Origin: Pterobdella sp. o SKG-2022
Lineage: Eukaryota; Annelida; Clitellata; Hirudinida; Piscicolidae
Direction of reading: 5' to 3'
Assembly (NCBI GenBank): GCA_964035795.1
Contig: OZ038321.1
Location: forward strand, 24,485,986 to 24,549,985
DNA: 64,000 nucleotides
Under the pieces are notes generated by a model. That model ran no database searches. It saw only the letters and a program-made list of their open reading frames with translations, and had not been told where the DNA came from. The position numbers and the translations under genes are program-made. Of this stretch, positions 39,784 to 53,100 are shown piece after piece; the first letter of the stretch is position 1; each line of letters opens with the position of its first letter.

Positions 39784-42700
39784 TTATAATTGATCAGCGT
39801 ATCGGGAGAGTCGATCTTGCGGGGAGAGGGAGTTTTGGATAGTGCTCGAATGTGATGATGTGCATGACGTTGAGGATAAAGGAAACGAAAATGAATGTGA
39901 GAGTGAAGGAAAAGGTGATGATGAAGATGACGAAAGGAATGGAGAAGACAAGTGGTTCACGAACATGATGTCATCAGCCGTGGGAGTAATTGTGTCGTTA
40001 CTGCACACCTTTGTGAAATCGTTTTTAACGTTGTTAGTGAGTGTTGAGGTGGGACATGATGGCGAAGTGTGAGGTGTGGACAAGGGAGCAGATAAAGTTG
40101 ATGAGGTGAATGATAAGGATGATGAGAATGAAGCTGAAGTGAATGATGATGGTGAGTTTGTTGACTGCAGGGATTGAGATGAATAGAGAGAACTCAGAAG
40201 CAATGAATTTGGAACGTATATTTTGATTTTCTTATCAGGACTTTTTAACTGAAATGCCTTTGGGTTATTGGAATTGTTTGTGGTAGTGACAGTGTTCAAG
40301 ACAGCGGGAATACTTGAAGAGTTCGAGCTGAGTTGTTGGTTATTGGCAGTGTTCATCAAAATATATTGTTTCTTGTTGTCAAAATGTTGATGTTCGGCTT
40401 GTTGAGGTTGGTTGAGTGTGATGATCCTGGTTGGCATATTGTTCGATTGCTGCAATAAAAACACTTGTTGGTTTGGGGCTTGCTGATTAATCATTACATT
40501 GTCTCCTGTGATGAAGTATGTGTTAGGCTGCAATGTTTGCTGTGTAGAGAAGACAGGATTCTGCTTCAATGAAACAACATTTAAACAAGCACTGGATACA
40601 GGTGATTCGGCATCTGACTTGATCAACGCCTTAATAACCTGTGAACCACCCATAAAGTTTGTATTAACTACATTGGGAGTATTAATATTCATTTTTTTAA
40701 CGTTCATTTTTAAATTATCGTAATTAGAGTTCATTAACAACTGATGCAACAATGAAAACTGATCATTTTTGTTGGCATCGAGTTTTTGGAGGTTGTTAAC
40801 ATCTAGGATGGCAGTATCTGACTGCAGATTATCCGAAGTCAACTGTTGTTGCAACTGCATTTCTTGAGTGTGCTCAACCTTGAGTGACGCTGACATCTGC
40901 TGTTGTTTATATGGTTGCTGTTGTTGAATTAATTGTGATAGAAGCTGGTTTTGTTCTTGGAGAGACGGTGTGTTATGATTGTTTGTGTTGGTGAGCTTGG
41001 TAGTGGTTGTGGTTGGAGTGCTGACCGAGGAGATATAATAGAGCGATGCATTATTTACGCAGTTTATCAACTTGTTGTTGTTGATCTCGTTATTATTGCT
41101 AACTTTATTTGCATTGTTATTATTGTTAATGTTTTCAAGAGCTTTGAATATGATCTGATTGTTGTCTAAACCCTGAGGAAGAACTAAACGATTCTGGAAA
41201 TTCAAATATAAATATTAATAAAATAATTACAATTAATAAACTAAATATAATTGGAAATAGAAAATAATTAATGGAAATATTTAAAAATTACTTGGTTAAG
41301 AAGTAGCTGCAGTAGTTTTTGTTGGTCAGTGAGGGTTGTGGTCTGAGAAGAAGCAAAATTTGATGATTTGGTATTCGATACTAGGCTCACCAAATCATTA
41401 GCAAGGTGCACTGACGATGAGGTGCTGACGTTTGAAAGAATCGTCTGTCCATTGAAATGGAATACTTGATGTGGTTGTTGTTGAGAAAGTCTTAAATAAA
41501 TGGGCTGTTGCTGCTGTTGTTTGTGTGGTTGAGATAATTGTTGTTGTTGTAGTAATTGTTGAGGTATATATTGATGTTGGTTCGGAAACGTCTGAGACTT
41601 GATGTTTTGGTAAGGTGATTGGAAAGGTTGAGGCAGCTTGGTTTTTGAGGCTTGTTGCACTTTGGGAGACTGCAGTGCTGGTGGCTGTGGCGAGAGGATG
41701 GGGTTGGTGGATTGTTGTGGAGATTGTTGCAGTTGTTCGTGTAACAACTTTTGCTTCATGTTTTCTTGTTGTTGTTGTTGAGCTGCTTGCTGCTTTTTTT
41801 GCTCAATAAGCTGTTGGAAACGAGAGCGGATGACAGGGTTGTTCTGGATAACATAGTACAACTGCATTTTATCCTTGGGTAACTCTAACTTATTGAGAAG
41901 AGATGTATCGAGTTGTGAGGTGGTGGTTCCTTTTTGAGGGGTGGGTATGTTTGAGAAGACCTCTTTGTTCTCTACTGGTGCAGCAGGAGCTGTTTGAAAT
42001 TGTTTTGTTAATTCAATTAGAATATTACTTTATTCCAAGTTCAAGAACTATTATGTAAAAAATTACTTACTAGCAGAGCATTGAAGAGAGGAGGAGGAAG
42101 AATTGGAAGATGGTCGTTGAGGGTGACCAGATGTTGATGGGCTGTTGTATATGTTTTTAGCGTGAATGTTACTGGGAGCATTTGGGGCGTTTTTCGCTTG
42201 AGAGTAACCACTATTGTCCAGTTGCAGAGAAGCAATACGTCTCTTCATGATTTGAGCTTGAAGGTTCTTTTGTAGCAATAACTTTTGCTTGATGGTGCAA
42301 CAATATGGCACGGCACATTTGCACTGATCACAGTGCTTGGCATGGTAGCAACACAATGCGATGAGTTGTCTGCATATGGAACAAGCTTTGTTATTCTTAC
42401 GCTTGCATGACTTGGCATGAGTCATGATTCGCCTCATCTTGTGACAACTGGCCAGATGACAGTTGGCATCCCTGCACTGGCAAGCATGCACCAGTGAGTT
42501 AATGCAACGTTGGATGGCCATCCTCTTGGCGTCGTCCTGCTGTTGTTGTTGCTGTTGAGATTGTCCCTCTTCTCTCGCGCCTTCTCCTGATGTCTCTCCA
42601 ATCTCCAAGCCTCCTATCTTCTCCATCTTGTGTTTGTGCCCAATCTGGTTGTAACATCCCTTGCACAAGTCATAGTCCTGAATCATTTTAATATTAGTCA

Positions 42701-45700
42701 GTATATCTGTAAATAGATGAAAAAGACTGAAATTAATAATTCTTAACTCAACAAATGTAAGCTACAAATAAATGTATTCTGTACTAACAGTGCACACATC
42801 ACAATGGAAAAGGCTTTCAACAGCAGATTTGCAGTTGTTGCAGATGTACACAAAGTTGTCCTTACTTTGGGTATGCAGCTCATACAAGAGCACCAAGGTC
42901 GAGTACATGGATCTCCTGACTGAGGAAAACTCCAATCTCTTCTCCCTAGCAAGACTCAAGAATGAATCTCTGCCATCCATTAAATCATTGTTCAGCAGGT
43001 GGTCAGGGTCTTTGATGGGTGGCAGGTCCTCACCTTCCGCATGCAGCTGCACCACATAGAAACCCTTCAACATTTGGTTATTATAGCATTCAAAAAAATT
43101 CAACTTGCTATTAAATAAAATTTAATGTGATTTTTCTATTAAAACAGCATTAAATCAATTATCACTCTAAGCATCTACATTTGAGAATATCGATCAAGAG
43201 CTAAAAATTTAAAGAAAAAAATCTGAACAAATGTATCACCTCTTTGAGTTTCTCAACAGCAGTGAAGAGTCGATTGGTGAGTGAGTCAACACCATGCAGC
43301 ACCTTCTTGCCCACTTTTCTATGAGGACCTCCCCTTTGTCGGGTATACTTGCGCTTTGCATTGGCATTGCCCTTAGGTCCTTTCTTCTTGTCACCTTGTG
43401 TCTGATGGGTGGATTATAAGATATGCTTATCATGTTGTTAGTAATATTATAATTATTTAATTGTAAATAGTGTATTCAACCTTTCTTTTAGAATGAATAC
43501 TACTTATTCAATATAGTGGCAGCATGAGAGAAACAAACCCAAAGTATTTATTAACTTAAATCACGAAGCATTATTAAGTGATATTGTAAGATCGTCTTTT
43601 GAAAAGCTTTGTAACTCAAAGTTAGTATATACTTTGTGTTTGTTGCCCTCATTATATGATTTAGGCTGTTCTACTTCATTGAGTAGTGTCATGATTGTTA
43701 ATGAAAAACTGTTTAAAAACGATGATTGAATGGACGATTGAAATTTGTAAGGTATGAAGAGCAGCATGAGGCTTACCATTTCAGAGGAGCAAGAGACAGG
43801 ATCCTCTATCTCCTCAACGTCATCATCTCCCTTCTTTGCATCCTCCTCCTCCTCAACCTTCATCAATGAAGTTGAGTAAGTTTGTGTACATTTAATTATA
43901 ATATATACAAAGATCAGGTGTTGAAAAACAGTACAAAAATAATATGGTTAAAATATTGTTAAATATGAAAAATTTTATATAAAAAAAATGTTGAATAAAA
44001 ACGATGTTAAGATATATTTGAACAGAGACTGAAGCAATCCTACCTCTTTGACCATCTCTTCAAGCACATTAGGCCAGTAATCACCTTCAAAATATGGCAA
44101 CTCTGTCACTGATTTGATGTTCTGCCCTTGAAGGTCCTTCAATAAATCCTTCGTGAATATGCATGTTAGATATGAGATTTTTGTTGATGATTAATATCAA
44201 ATAGTTGAATGTTGCCTATATTTATTAATCAATCGATCTACAAAACCTATCCCTCTATAGAGAAAAAAAACATATATACATGAATATATACTCACATATA
44301 TACACATAGAAGTATATAAATGACTGCACCAACACAAAGCACACCTGGTACTGCATGATGACCCCATCATGCTTGGCTTTGTCGAGCAGTCTTCTGTACC
44401 ACTCCTGTAGCCTGCGAGGCCTTGGAATCTTCATGTCAGGAGGGTGGCAGTTGAATATGTAATCATCACCTTCATTTGGGGGACATGCCCATATGTGCAC
44501 ATGGGTGTACCTGGTGTAGTGTGGTGTATATTAGGTGTGGTGTGGGATAGTGGTGCAGGTTAGTAGTGGTAGTGGCGATATCGGAGGTTTAGCTACAAAT
44601 TTTTGAGGCTGAAAGAAGAAAGATTATTTTAAAGGATGTTTCTCTAGTTTTCAGTGTTTAATGATTGATACCAAATGTTGTTTAAGACTTTAAAAGTTTT
44701 TATTTAATATTAATTTCTGTGAGGTTAGTTAAGTTTCAAATAGGAAACATAAAAAATGAATTTTGCAAAAACTTTTTAAATTAATTTAAAGTTTTAAAAT
44801 TATTTTTAAGGCATTTTGAAGATTTATAATATTGAATTTTTGTGAGAACATACACGCAATATTTGACCAGTAGCATTACTGTGTTCTACCAATATCCCTT
44901 GAAACCCAATATGAAATATATTATGGACCAAAAAGTGAATCAATGACAACACAATGAAATCAATTCTACATAAATAAAAACCACCAAAAAAAACCATCAG
45001 TCTCATTATGTTCAAACAACGTGTAAAAATAATAACAAAGAAATTAATGTTTCAAAAAACTTTCCAACACCATCATCATCTTTTATCGTTTTTATGAGGT
45101 AAGCAAAAGAAGAATAAAAAACCCTACTTAATTAAAATCAAATTCGGAGAGTTGAACAGTCTGAAAGTTATATAAACAAGTTGATACATTTGTATCAACA
45201 GTACCTACCCTAGTTTCTTGGCATAGTCGAGGTAGGCGATGATGAGTTCGTGGTAGACAGAGGTACGAAGATGTCGCGGTTTGAAGAAGTTTACACTGTC
45301 CATGTATGCTATGTATATGCGCCTGTGGTGCCATAAGTGTAGTCTTATTATTTGTTTTTATTGAACTGTTAAATAAGCTGTTGAAAAATTTAAAATGGAA
45401 ATAAAAAAACAGAAAAAAAAATTCTGCAAAGTGCAAAAATTTTAAAAAACTTGAAAAAAAAAATACAAAAATTCCATTAATACTAATTTATTCATAAAAC
45501 TTATTCAAACAACTTAGACACACCACTCAACTACCAATTTGGTGTCCCTCTATCTGCGCCAACACAACAAGTTCATAAAAAATATACACTTACGAAAACT
45601 CATATATCAACGCCTCCCCCCTCAAGCCTCCATCTATTCATACACCAACCAACCAACCAACCAACCAACCAACCAACCAACCAACCAACCAACCAACCAA

Positions 45701-46964
45701 CCCACCAACCAACCAACCAACCAACCAACCAACCAACCAACTAACACTTCCCTCCCTAAACACACACCCACTGACCTGGAGTTGGGTTGGGGACAACTGG
45801 AGTCGTATTCTTGCACATGCATGCCAAAGAAGCAAACATCGCATCCCTCAAGATTCATGAAAGCAAAGATGGCTTTAGACGTGTAGTTGAGTGTGGGAGC
45901 TTGGTCGTTCTTGTCACTCTTGAATCGCTTCAGCATCCCTGTTTAAGGTGAGTGGTTGCTTCCATCAATGATATGTAATGTGTATAATCCGATCAAAATT
46001 ATAACTGAAAGTTTTTATTTGAGAAAAAGTACGTAGTTTTTATTTAAAACGGAAGGTTTTTTCAAAAAGAATAATTCTACTGTATTAAAATAAATGTTTT
46101 GTACTTTGAATCAAATGAAATTGATGATTTTTTTTGATATTATTGAATTACTGAGACTTCGAGATTATTGAATTACGATTCAATAACTCTAAACACAATG
46201 AAAGCATCTATTTATTGAAAAACCATAAATTTTACTACACGCTTTTTTGAAGGAAATGAAAAAAAATAGCTAAAAAAACTAAAAGCATTATAATAATCAC
46301 ATTTTGATTACTAGCTACACAACTAAAATACAACATTATAACAAAACCAAACTGAAGATTATAAAAAAGAAAAAACAACAATAATAATCTTTTGAAGCTT
46401 TTATCAACAAAGTCTTTTGTCATTTTTAAAATTTTCTTCTAATGATCCATTAAGTAGTTAAAGTCAACCAAATTATACACTGATAAAGCCATCAATACCA
46501 AATTATCCTACAAATAAATTTAAAATTCGATCCCACTAAAAACATTATCTAAATTACACAACACTTATCTTAACATTGATACCAAAAATATATGCATACA
46601 AAAGGAAGAAAGAAAAAAAAAAAGAAAGAAAGAAAAAGTACACTTATGAGATAAAAGAAACAAATATAAAACCTAAGATACACCTTAGCAACCACCCAAT
46701 GTACATCTAACTCCCCCTACTATCCCCAACCTTCCTACGAACCTGATTTTATATCGACAGATTTCTCATTCGCTGACAAGACCCTGATATACACCTGCCT
46801 CTTGGTGTCTCTGCTGGCTATGAAGGAGTTGACCCTATCCTCCAAGAAGTGACTCAGATGGTTCTGCGGTAGTCCTGTGGTGGGCGTTTTTTTGGCGTTG
46901 ACGCTGGTTAAATAGATAACTAGGTAGGTAGATACAAACATAGAAAAAATTTAGATAAAAAGAT

Positions 46965-47004
<40 letters not shown>

Positions 47005-47029
47005 TTAGATAGATAGATAGATAGGTAGG

Positions 47030-47103
<74 letters not shown>

Positions 47104-50100
47104 CATAAAGATAGATAAATAAATAAATAGATAAGTTGATAGTTGCATATATAAAAAACTCCTAAAAATACCACCATAATCATCATCACCCCTATTTCAA
47201 CCCACTATAAACTCAACTCCTCTAACGTTTAACAGTGAACTTGTTCTCCTTGGGAGTGGCTTGCTTGGTGCAGTGCATACACACGAAACTGCCAGAAGAA
47301 GGTAGGTACAAGCTGCATATGGCGTGTTGTCTCCTTCCACATGTTGTGCAACCCAGCAGCCTATGGAGATGGCATGCGGTTGAATGAAGTTATTGTTGTA
47401 GTTATTGACGCTATTAATATTACTATTATTAGTAGTAGAAATAGTAGTAGTAGTAATAAAACAGAATTTACTAACAGCATTATTGGTAATACACGTAATA
47501 TTAGAATTTGAAATAAATTTTCAAAAAACAAAACTAAATGATAAGTGATTACAAAAGCAGTAAAGATAACACTAACGGCTCGTATTCAAACTCCTTGTTG
47601 ACCATTCTCACAAAGAAGCTCTTGCTCAATCGCCTGGTGTCAAAATGGTTGATGTATGCATACATAAAATGATATAAGAATATCAATAAGATGATATGTA
47701 TAACGTTGAAATAAATTTATGAAAATTATATCAAATAGAACTTGGTTTAGTTTTTGAAAATTCCTATGATATGGTTAGGTTATGGACCACTTACAAAAGG
47801 GAAAGATGCTGACTATAAAGATTATGATATGAACATGATATTATAAATAAAGTTGGGTTGAAATGGTTAATATACATATTGATAACGGCATAAGTACACT
47901 AAGCAATGCAATGAAACACAATAAGAAACAAACGTGGAGTTTTGGCTGGTGTCTGCATTCAGTTCAATGTATTCACCTTGTATCTCGTTGAAGCACTTCT
48001 CACAGTAGGAAAACCTTGATTGATGCGTTCAATTTGAATTCAAAATAGCATTATTTATTATTCATTTCAACTTGCATTATTCTTATATTATAGATGTTTA
48101 CTTTTTTTTTAAATAAAAACACGTTTAAAACAAATTTTTATGATAATGCATCACTCAAATAAACTCAAAATTTGATTTATCATTTATTATCCATATAGTT
48201 TAATGATCTTGTAACTTTTCATGTCAAATGTTGCTATAATAAACTAAGTATACATTTTTTATCAATAGTATTACTATTACTAGTTATTATAGTACGGCGA
48301 AATACAATACAAAAGTCTTCAAAAGTTTATTACAATTTCTTAGAAAACCATGGTCAAGACCTGATGATTTTCTAAGAAACCGGAAATCTTTGTAATAAAC
48401 TTAAAAAGACCTTTATTTCGTATGTTAACACAATATTCGTAGACTAACACTTGGATCAAGTTATTGTAGTGTTAATAGCATCATTGTTACAACCCAACCC
48501 TAAGCAAACGCAAAACCAAGCAAACCTATTCTGATAGGTATAGTATTGAGTATTAACGGGGATAGTACACATGTTTTTGCCATAGCATATCAGTATGATG
48601 GGGCTGTACAACTGCTTGCGACCACAACAGTAACCCATGCTCTTCATCACACCATCAATCTCCTGGTCGAACACTTCAGACAGCTGTTAAGTGGTTGTGT
48701 TGTATTGATTGCTATTGGTCTTATGGCTTTTGTGCTATAACGATTTTGAGATAAATGCCAAAAGTAAAAATAAAAGCTTTTTTTAAAAATTTTTATTAGA
48801 TGAATATTTATTAAATAAAAAAATAAAAGCCATCTTAGAAAACAAAAAAATTAAACTAACGACGCAAAAAATAAAAATTCTAATTAATACCTTCACACAA
48901 CAACCCAAACTACACCCCTCAAACCTTGGTGCAGTACTTGTACACTTTAGTGCCTCTCCTGTTGAACACCCAAGCATTCTCAAACATCTGCCACACATCA
49001 TCCACCATGTCCCACGGTTCTTTGTAGGAACCCGCTAACAAACGTTTCTTCAATGTCGATAGGTCCATTGGCTTCTTTATTATGTCAAAGTATTCCTGTT
49101 GTATGGGTGGAGATGGTGGGGTATAGTTAGTTGTGTTTTATAGGTGGTGATGTTACATAGGTTGGTGTCTATAGATAATGGTAGTGGTGTAGGGATATCA
49201 CTATCGTCAAGTTGAGATTTTGTTGTGTAGGTGATGGCGTTGAAATGTCACTATAATAAAGTGATTATGAATTTTGTACAGTAAAATTTTCAGATTATGA
49301 AGATATTAGAAGAACATGAAGAGATCTGTACGAAATTCAAATTTAAAAAAGAACAGACGATGTCTCTAAAAAACTAGTCACCATACTACTTTTTGTTATT
49401 TTATACTCTTATATAGCAGCATTTTAGAAATGAAGCGGTCAATATTATTGAATTTGTGAGGTTTTTCAAATGTTAAATATTGTGATTATTAAAATACAAT
49501 AGTGCCCATAAAAACGGTAGACAGGTTTTTATAATAATTTTATATGATAATACTATTATAATTACTGACATAACAAATCATTTAACACTTGACAAAAGCA
49601 ACTATGTTTTTTAAAATTCGTTACAACACTGGTGTAAGTTAATAAGAATGAATAAAGATATTAAAAGTGACCAAGTTGATTAAATAACATAATATGGATA
49701 GATAAGTTTCATGATTTTATTCAAGTCTTATCTCCAGTTTACTAGGAATATACCAATAAAAGCAATGGTAATTAACAAACAATACTAAAAATAGTGTAAT
49801 AATCTAACAGGAATGCCCTCAAGCACGGGGTCTACAGGCTTCCTGAAGGGCAAGGACTCAGGCTCCAAACTGCATAGATGGGTCAGCACTGGCATCAACC
49901 TTCGACATAACTCGTCACTGCTCCATTCTGATGGGTTAAGTGGTTGGTGTCAAATGTTGTAGTGATGTGCGTGGTTGTTGTTAAATTTGGCTCCTTAGTC
50001 ATATATTAATGCGTTATTGAAATGGCATTAGTCGTATTATAGATTATATACGAAGAATGAATGCTCCAACCTTTTTTATGTTTGACGTTGATGGGTGGAG

Positions 50101-53100
50101 ATGTAAGTTGTGTGAGTTGATCACTGGACCCCCTGTCCTCCAACTTTACATCCCCTTCACTCACTTCGGATTTTATCGTCGAATCACACATCACTTCTTC
50201 ATCATCGTTATCTGATTCCCTTTTAGATGTTGACTTTTTATGCATTAGCTTCAATGATTCTTCTGAATTTTCTTTTTTGATGGTAAATCTTGCAATTTTT
50301 TGAGAGGTCTTCCCTGAGTCTGAAATGCTTGCCTGATCTAACTGACAAGGCTCACTAACATCTGATGCGCCATTGTTTTTATTGCTTATGACATTATTAT
50401 CATGAACATTGGATGCTTTATCAGAAGAAAGAAGGCTGGAAAGACTCGGATGGTTTTGAGAAGTGAATGATTGGGTATGGCTTAGAGGTTTTGAAGGTTG
50501 TGGAGTGGATGGTTGGGTTTTGGATTGAAAACTGGATGAATGGGATAATGGTTGAGGCGTGGATGGTTGTGTTTTCGATTGGGTACTTTCCATACTTTTC
50601 TGCATCTTCTTGCCCTCCAACTCTTTTTGCAATTTGAAGATCTTTTCAGCCAACAGCTTGTAATATTCCTCCTGTAGCCATCCAATAAATTCATTTCAAT
50701 ATAAAATTAATTAAAATAATAAATAAATAATGTACGATAGTTTTACTGAAAGTTTTTTGACCAAATATAAGGTATTTTTTAAACCATATACTTCAACTAA
50801 TAATTTATCATTAAAAATGATTTTACTGTTTAAAAATAATACGACCACAACAAAAAACCAAGCAGCTCAAAGGTATTTAGTACTACTATTTTTCCAACTA
50901 ACCAACACAAACTCCAACATAAAAGCACCCTACCCACCTGGTCATTCGCCATCTCATACATATCTCCTTCTACCTTCTTTGCATATAACACTAGGTTCAA
51001 AACTCTTTTATCTCTGATGGAGAGATGGTCACAAGATGGAAAGATGGTTTTCACTCTGTGAATAAGGGTTTTAGGTATGAGTTCTCATGAATTATATGGG
51101 ATTTGAAGTAATAACGTCATTTTTGAAGTAGTATACAGTGAATTATTTGTTTCAAACACGTAATATAAATGAAAAAAAATTTCTTGCTTAATAAAAACAT
51201 TTTTTGGAGTTTGAAGTTTAATTTTTGAATAATGATAAAAAAATATAATAAATCTACAGAACTATAAAAAAAGGTAAACATAAATGCAACAACATTACTC
51301 TTTCAACACCAAAAGCCAACATAGAACAAACAATTTGTGTATGAGGTGGTTCCTGAGATCTTGAGTCACAAACTTATGCCACTCCTTGTATGATCCTGTA
51401 GAGTTGGCTTGTTGTCTGCTAGTCGTTTGTTGGTTGATGTTTTGTTTTTGTGTTTCTGGATGTTGTATGAAGTTGTTTTGTTGCATATTCAAGCTATCTT
51501 GTGAGTTTTGTTGTTGAAATTGTTGATCATTGTTGCATAATTTTACGTTTGGCATTTCAGACAGGTTTTGTTGCATGTTATTTACACTAACTAACGTATT
51601 ATTGCTGTTGTCATTTGAATTGATGATGTTACTTAATTGCATGCCATTACTGCTAATAGATGTATTAATATTGAAAGTGTTGTCATCAGCAGATGTGGTA
51701 AGTTTGTTTGGTAAATGTTGCTTTTGTAGTTGTTGTAGTTTGTGTTGTTTCTGCAGCTGTTGTTGTAGTTGTTTGAGATGTGATGTTATGGCTTGAGAAT
51801 TCTTAACCTTTGAAACTAATGGGTGATTTGCAGATGAATTGACTGTGATGGAATGGTGCAATGAATTGTTACCAATGCTGAAAGAAGATCTTAAACTTGT
51901 GAAAGAAACGGTATTTGGCAGTGAATTTACACAAGATTGCATTGGTGGAATGGAATTATTAACATTATATGATGAATTTTCACTGTTATTATTGCCAATT
52001 TGAGAATCAAATTGTTCATTTGCCACAGTCTCATCACTACACAAAACATTGTTTTTATTTATATCAACAGTATTTTCATCTTTATTATAGTTATTAGTAT
52101 TCATGTTACCAATATTACTATTATTATTATTATTGTTATTATTAGTGTTGTTCTTATCTCCAGCTTGTTTAACAGGCATACATATGGGGCAGTTATTTTT
52201 AGTGCAGTTTTTCCAATGGCTGATTATTTGCTTGGAAGAGAGACAGTGAGTTACTGGAGGTATACAGAGTAGATTATTTATTGAATTTATTATCACAAAT
52301 ATTAAATTATTATTTTAAGAAAGTTTTTTCAAAGAAAAACTGTATGGAGCTTTTACTAAGTTTACCATACATGATCAACTTATTTATTATTCAGTACCAG
52401 AGATTCATTGCACAAATGAACAAAAGTTGGGTATTTTTGTGGAAAAACAAGGAATTTTCAAATATTCAATTATGGTTATTATTAATATTATTTTAAGTGG
52501 TCAATAAATTAGAAATAATGCAAACTTTTTCTTCGCCTCAGATGAGGTATTAAATCAAGAAATTAACAAATTAAATAAAAGATGTGTTTGAATTGTTTCA
52601 AAAGTGCCATTATTATTGTACTAGACACAAACTTGAAAGTGAATTTAACAGCGTCATCTATCTAAGATATATATTAAGTTTTTTAGCACTTGATAATGTA
52701 TGTTCCACTTGATTGTTAAAGAAAGCTTTGTGTTTGTGTCTATTGCATTAATTATTGGCTAATTGATATTTATGCAATTATTGTTGTGGTTCCAAAAAAG
52801 TTTTTTTCTCAAATTTCAAATTTTTACAAAACGAAGTATAAAGAAATGGAGTTTTGAACTGGTATATATACCATAATTATACATACTCATAAATTACTTG
52901 AATTGGATTTTAAATGATTTACTTCTTTATAGAATTTTATTATGAATAAATGTATTGATTTTAATGAAAAATCAAATCTAGATTTTTAATGTCCAATTTC
53001 CACTATCATCATTATTCTACTAGTGAATTTTACAAAATATTGACTAGAATAAATAATATATTAATTTTCTTTTAGTCATTGGTCTAGAGTCAGCTTTTGG

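Noticed and set aside
39842..41169. Several plus-strand frames with acidic or hydrophobic runs
   Set aside because: They are antisense to the Gln/Ser/Asn-rich last exon of CBP/p300.
45539..45936. Open frames encoding repeats such as (NQPT)n and (WLVG)n
   Set aside because: They are read-through of the (CCAA)n microsatellite, which has no stops in any phase; the region is intron 14 plus exon 14 of CBP/p300.
46920..47189. Open frame rich in repeated Ile-Tyr-Leu-Ser
   Set aside because: Translation of the (GATA)n microsatellite in CBP/p300 intron 12.
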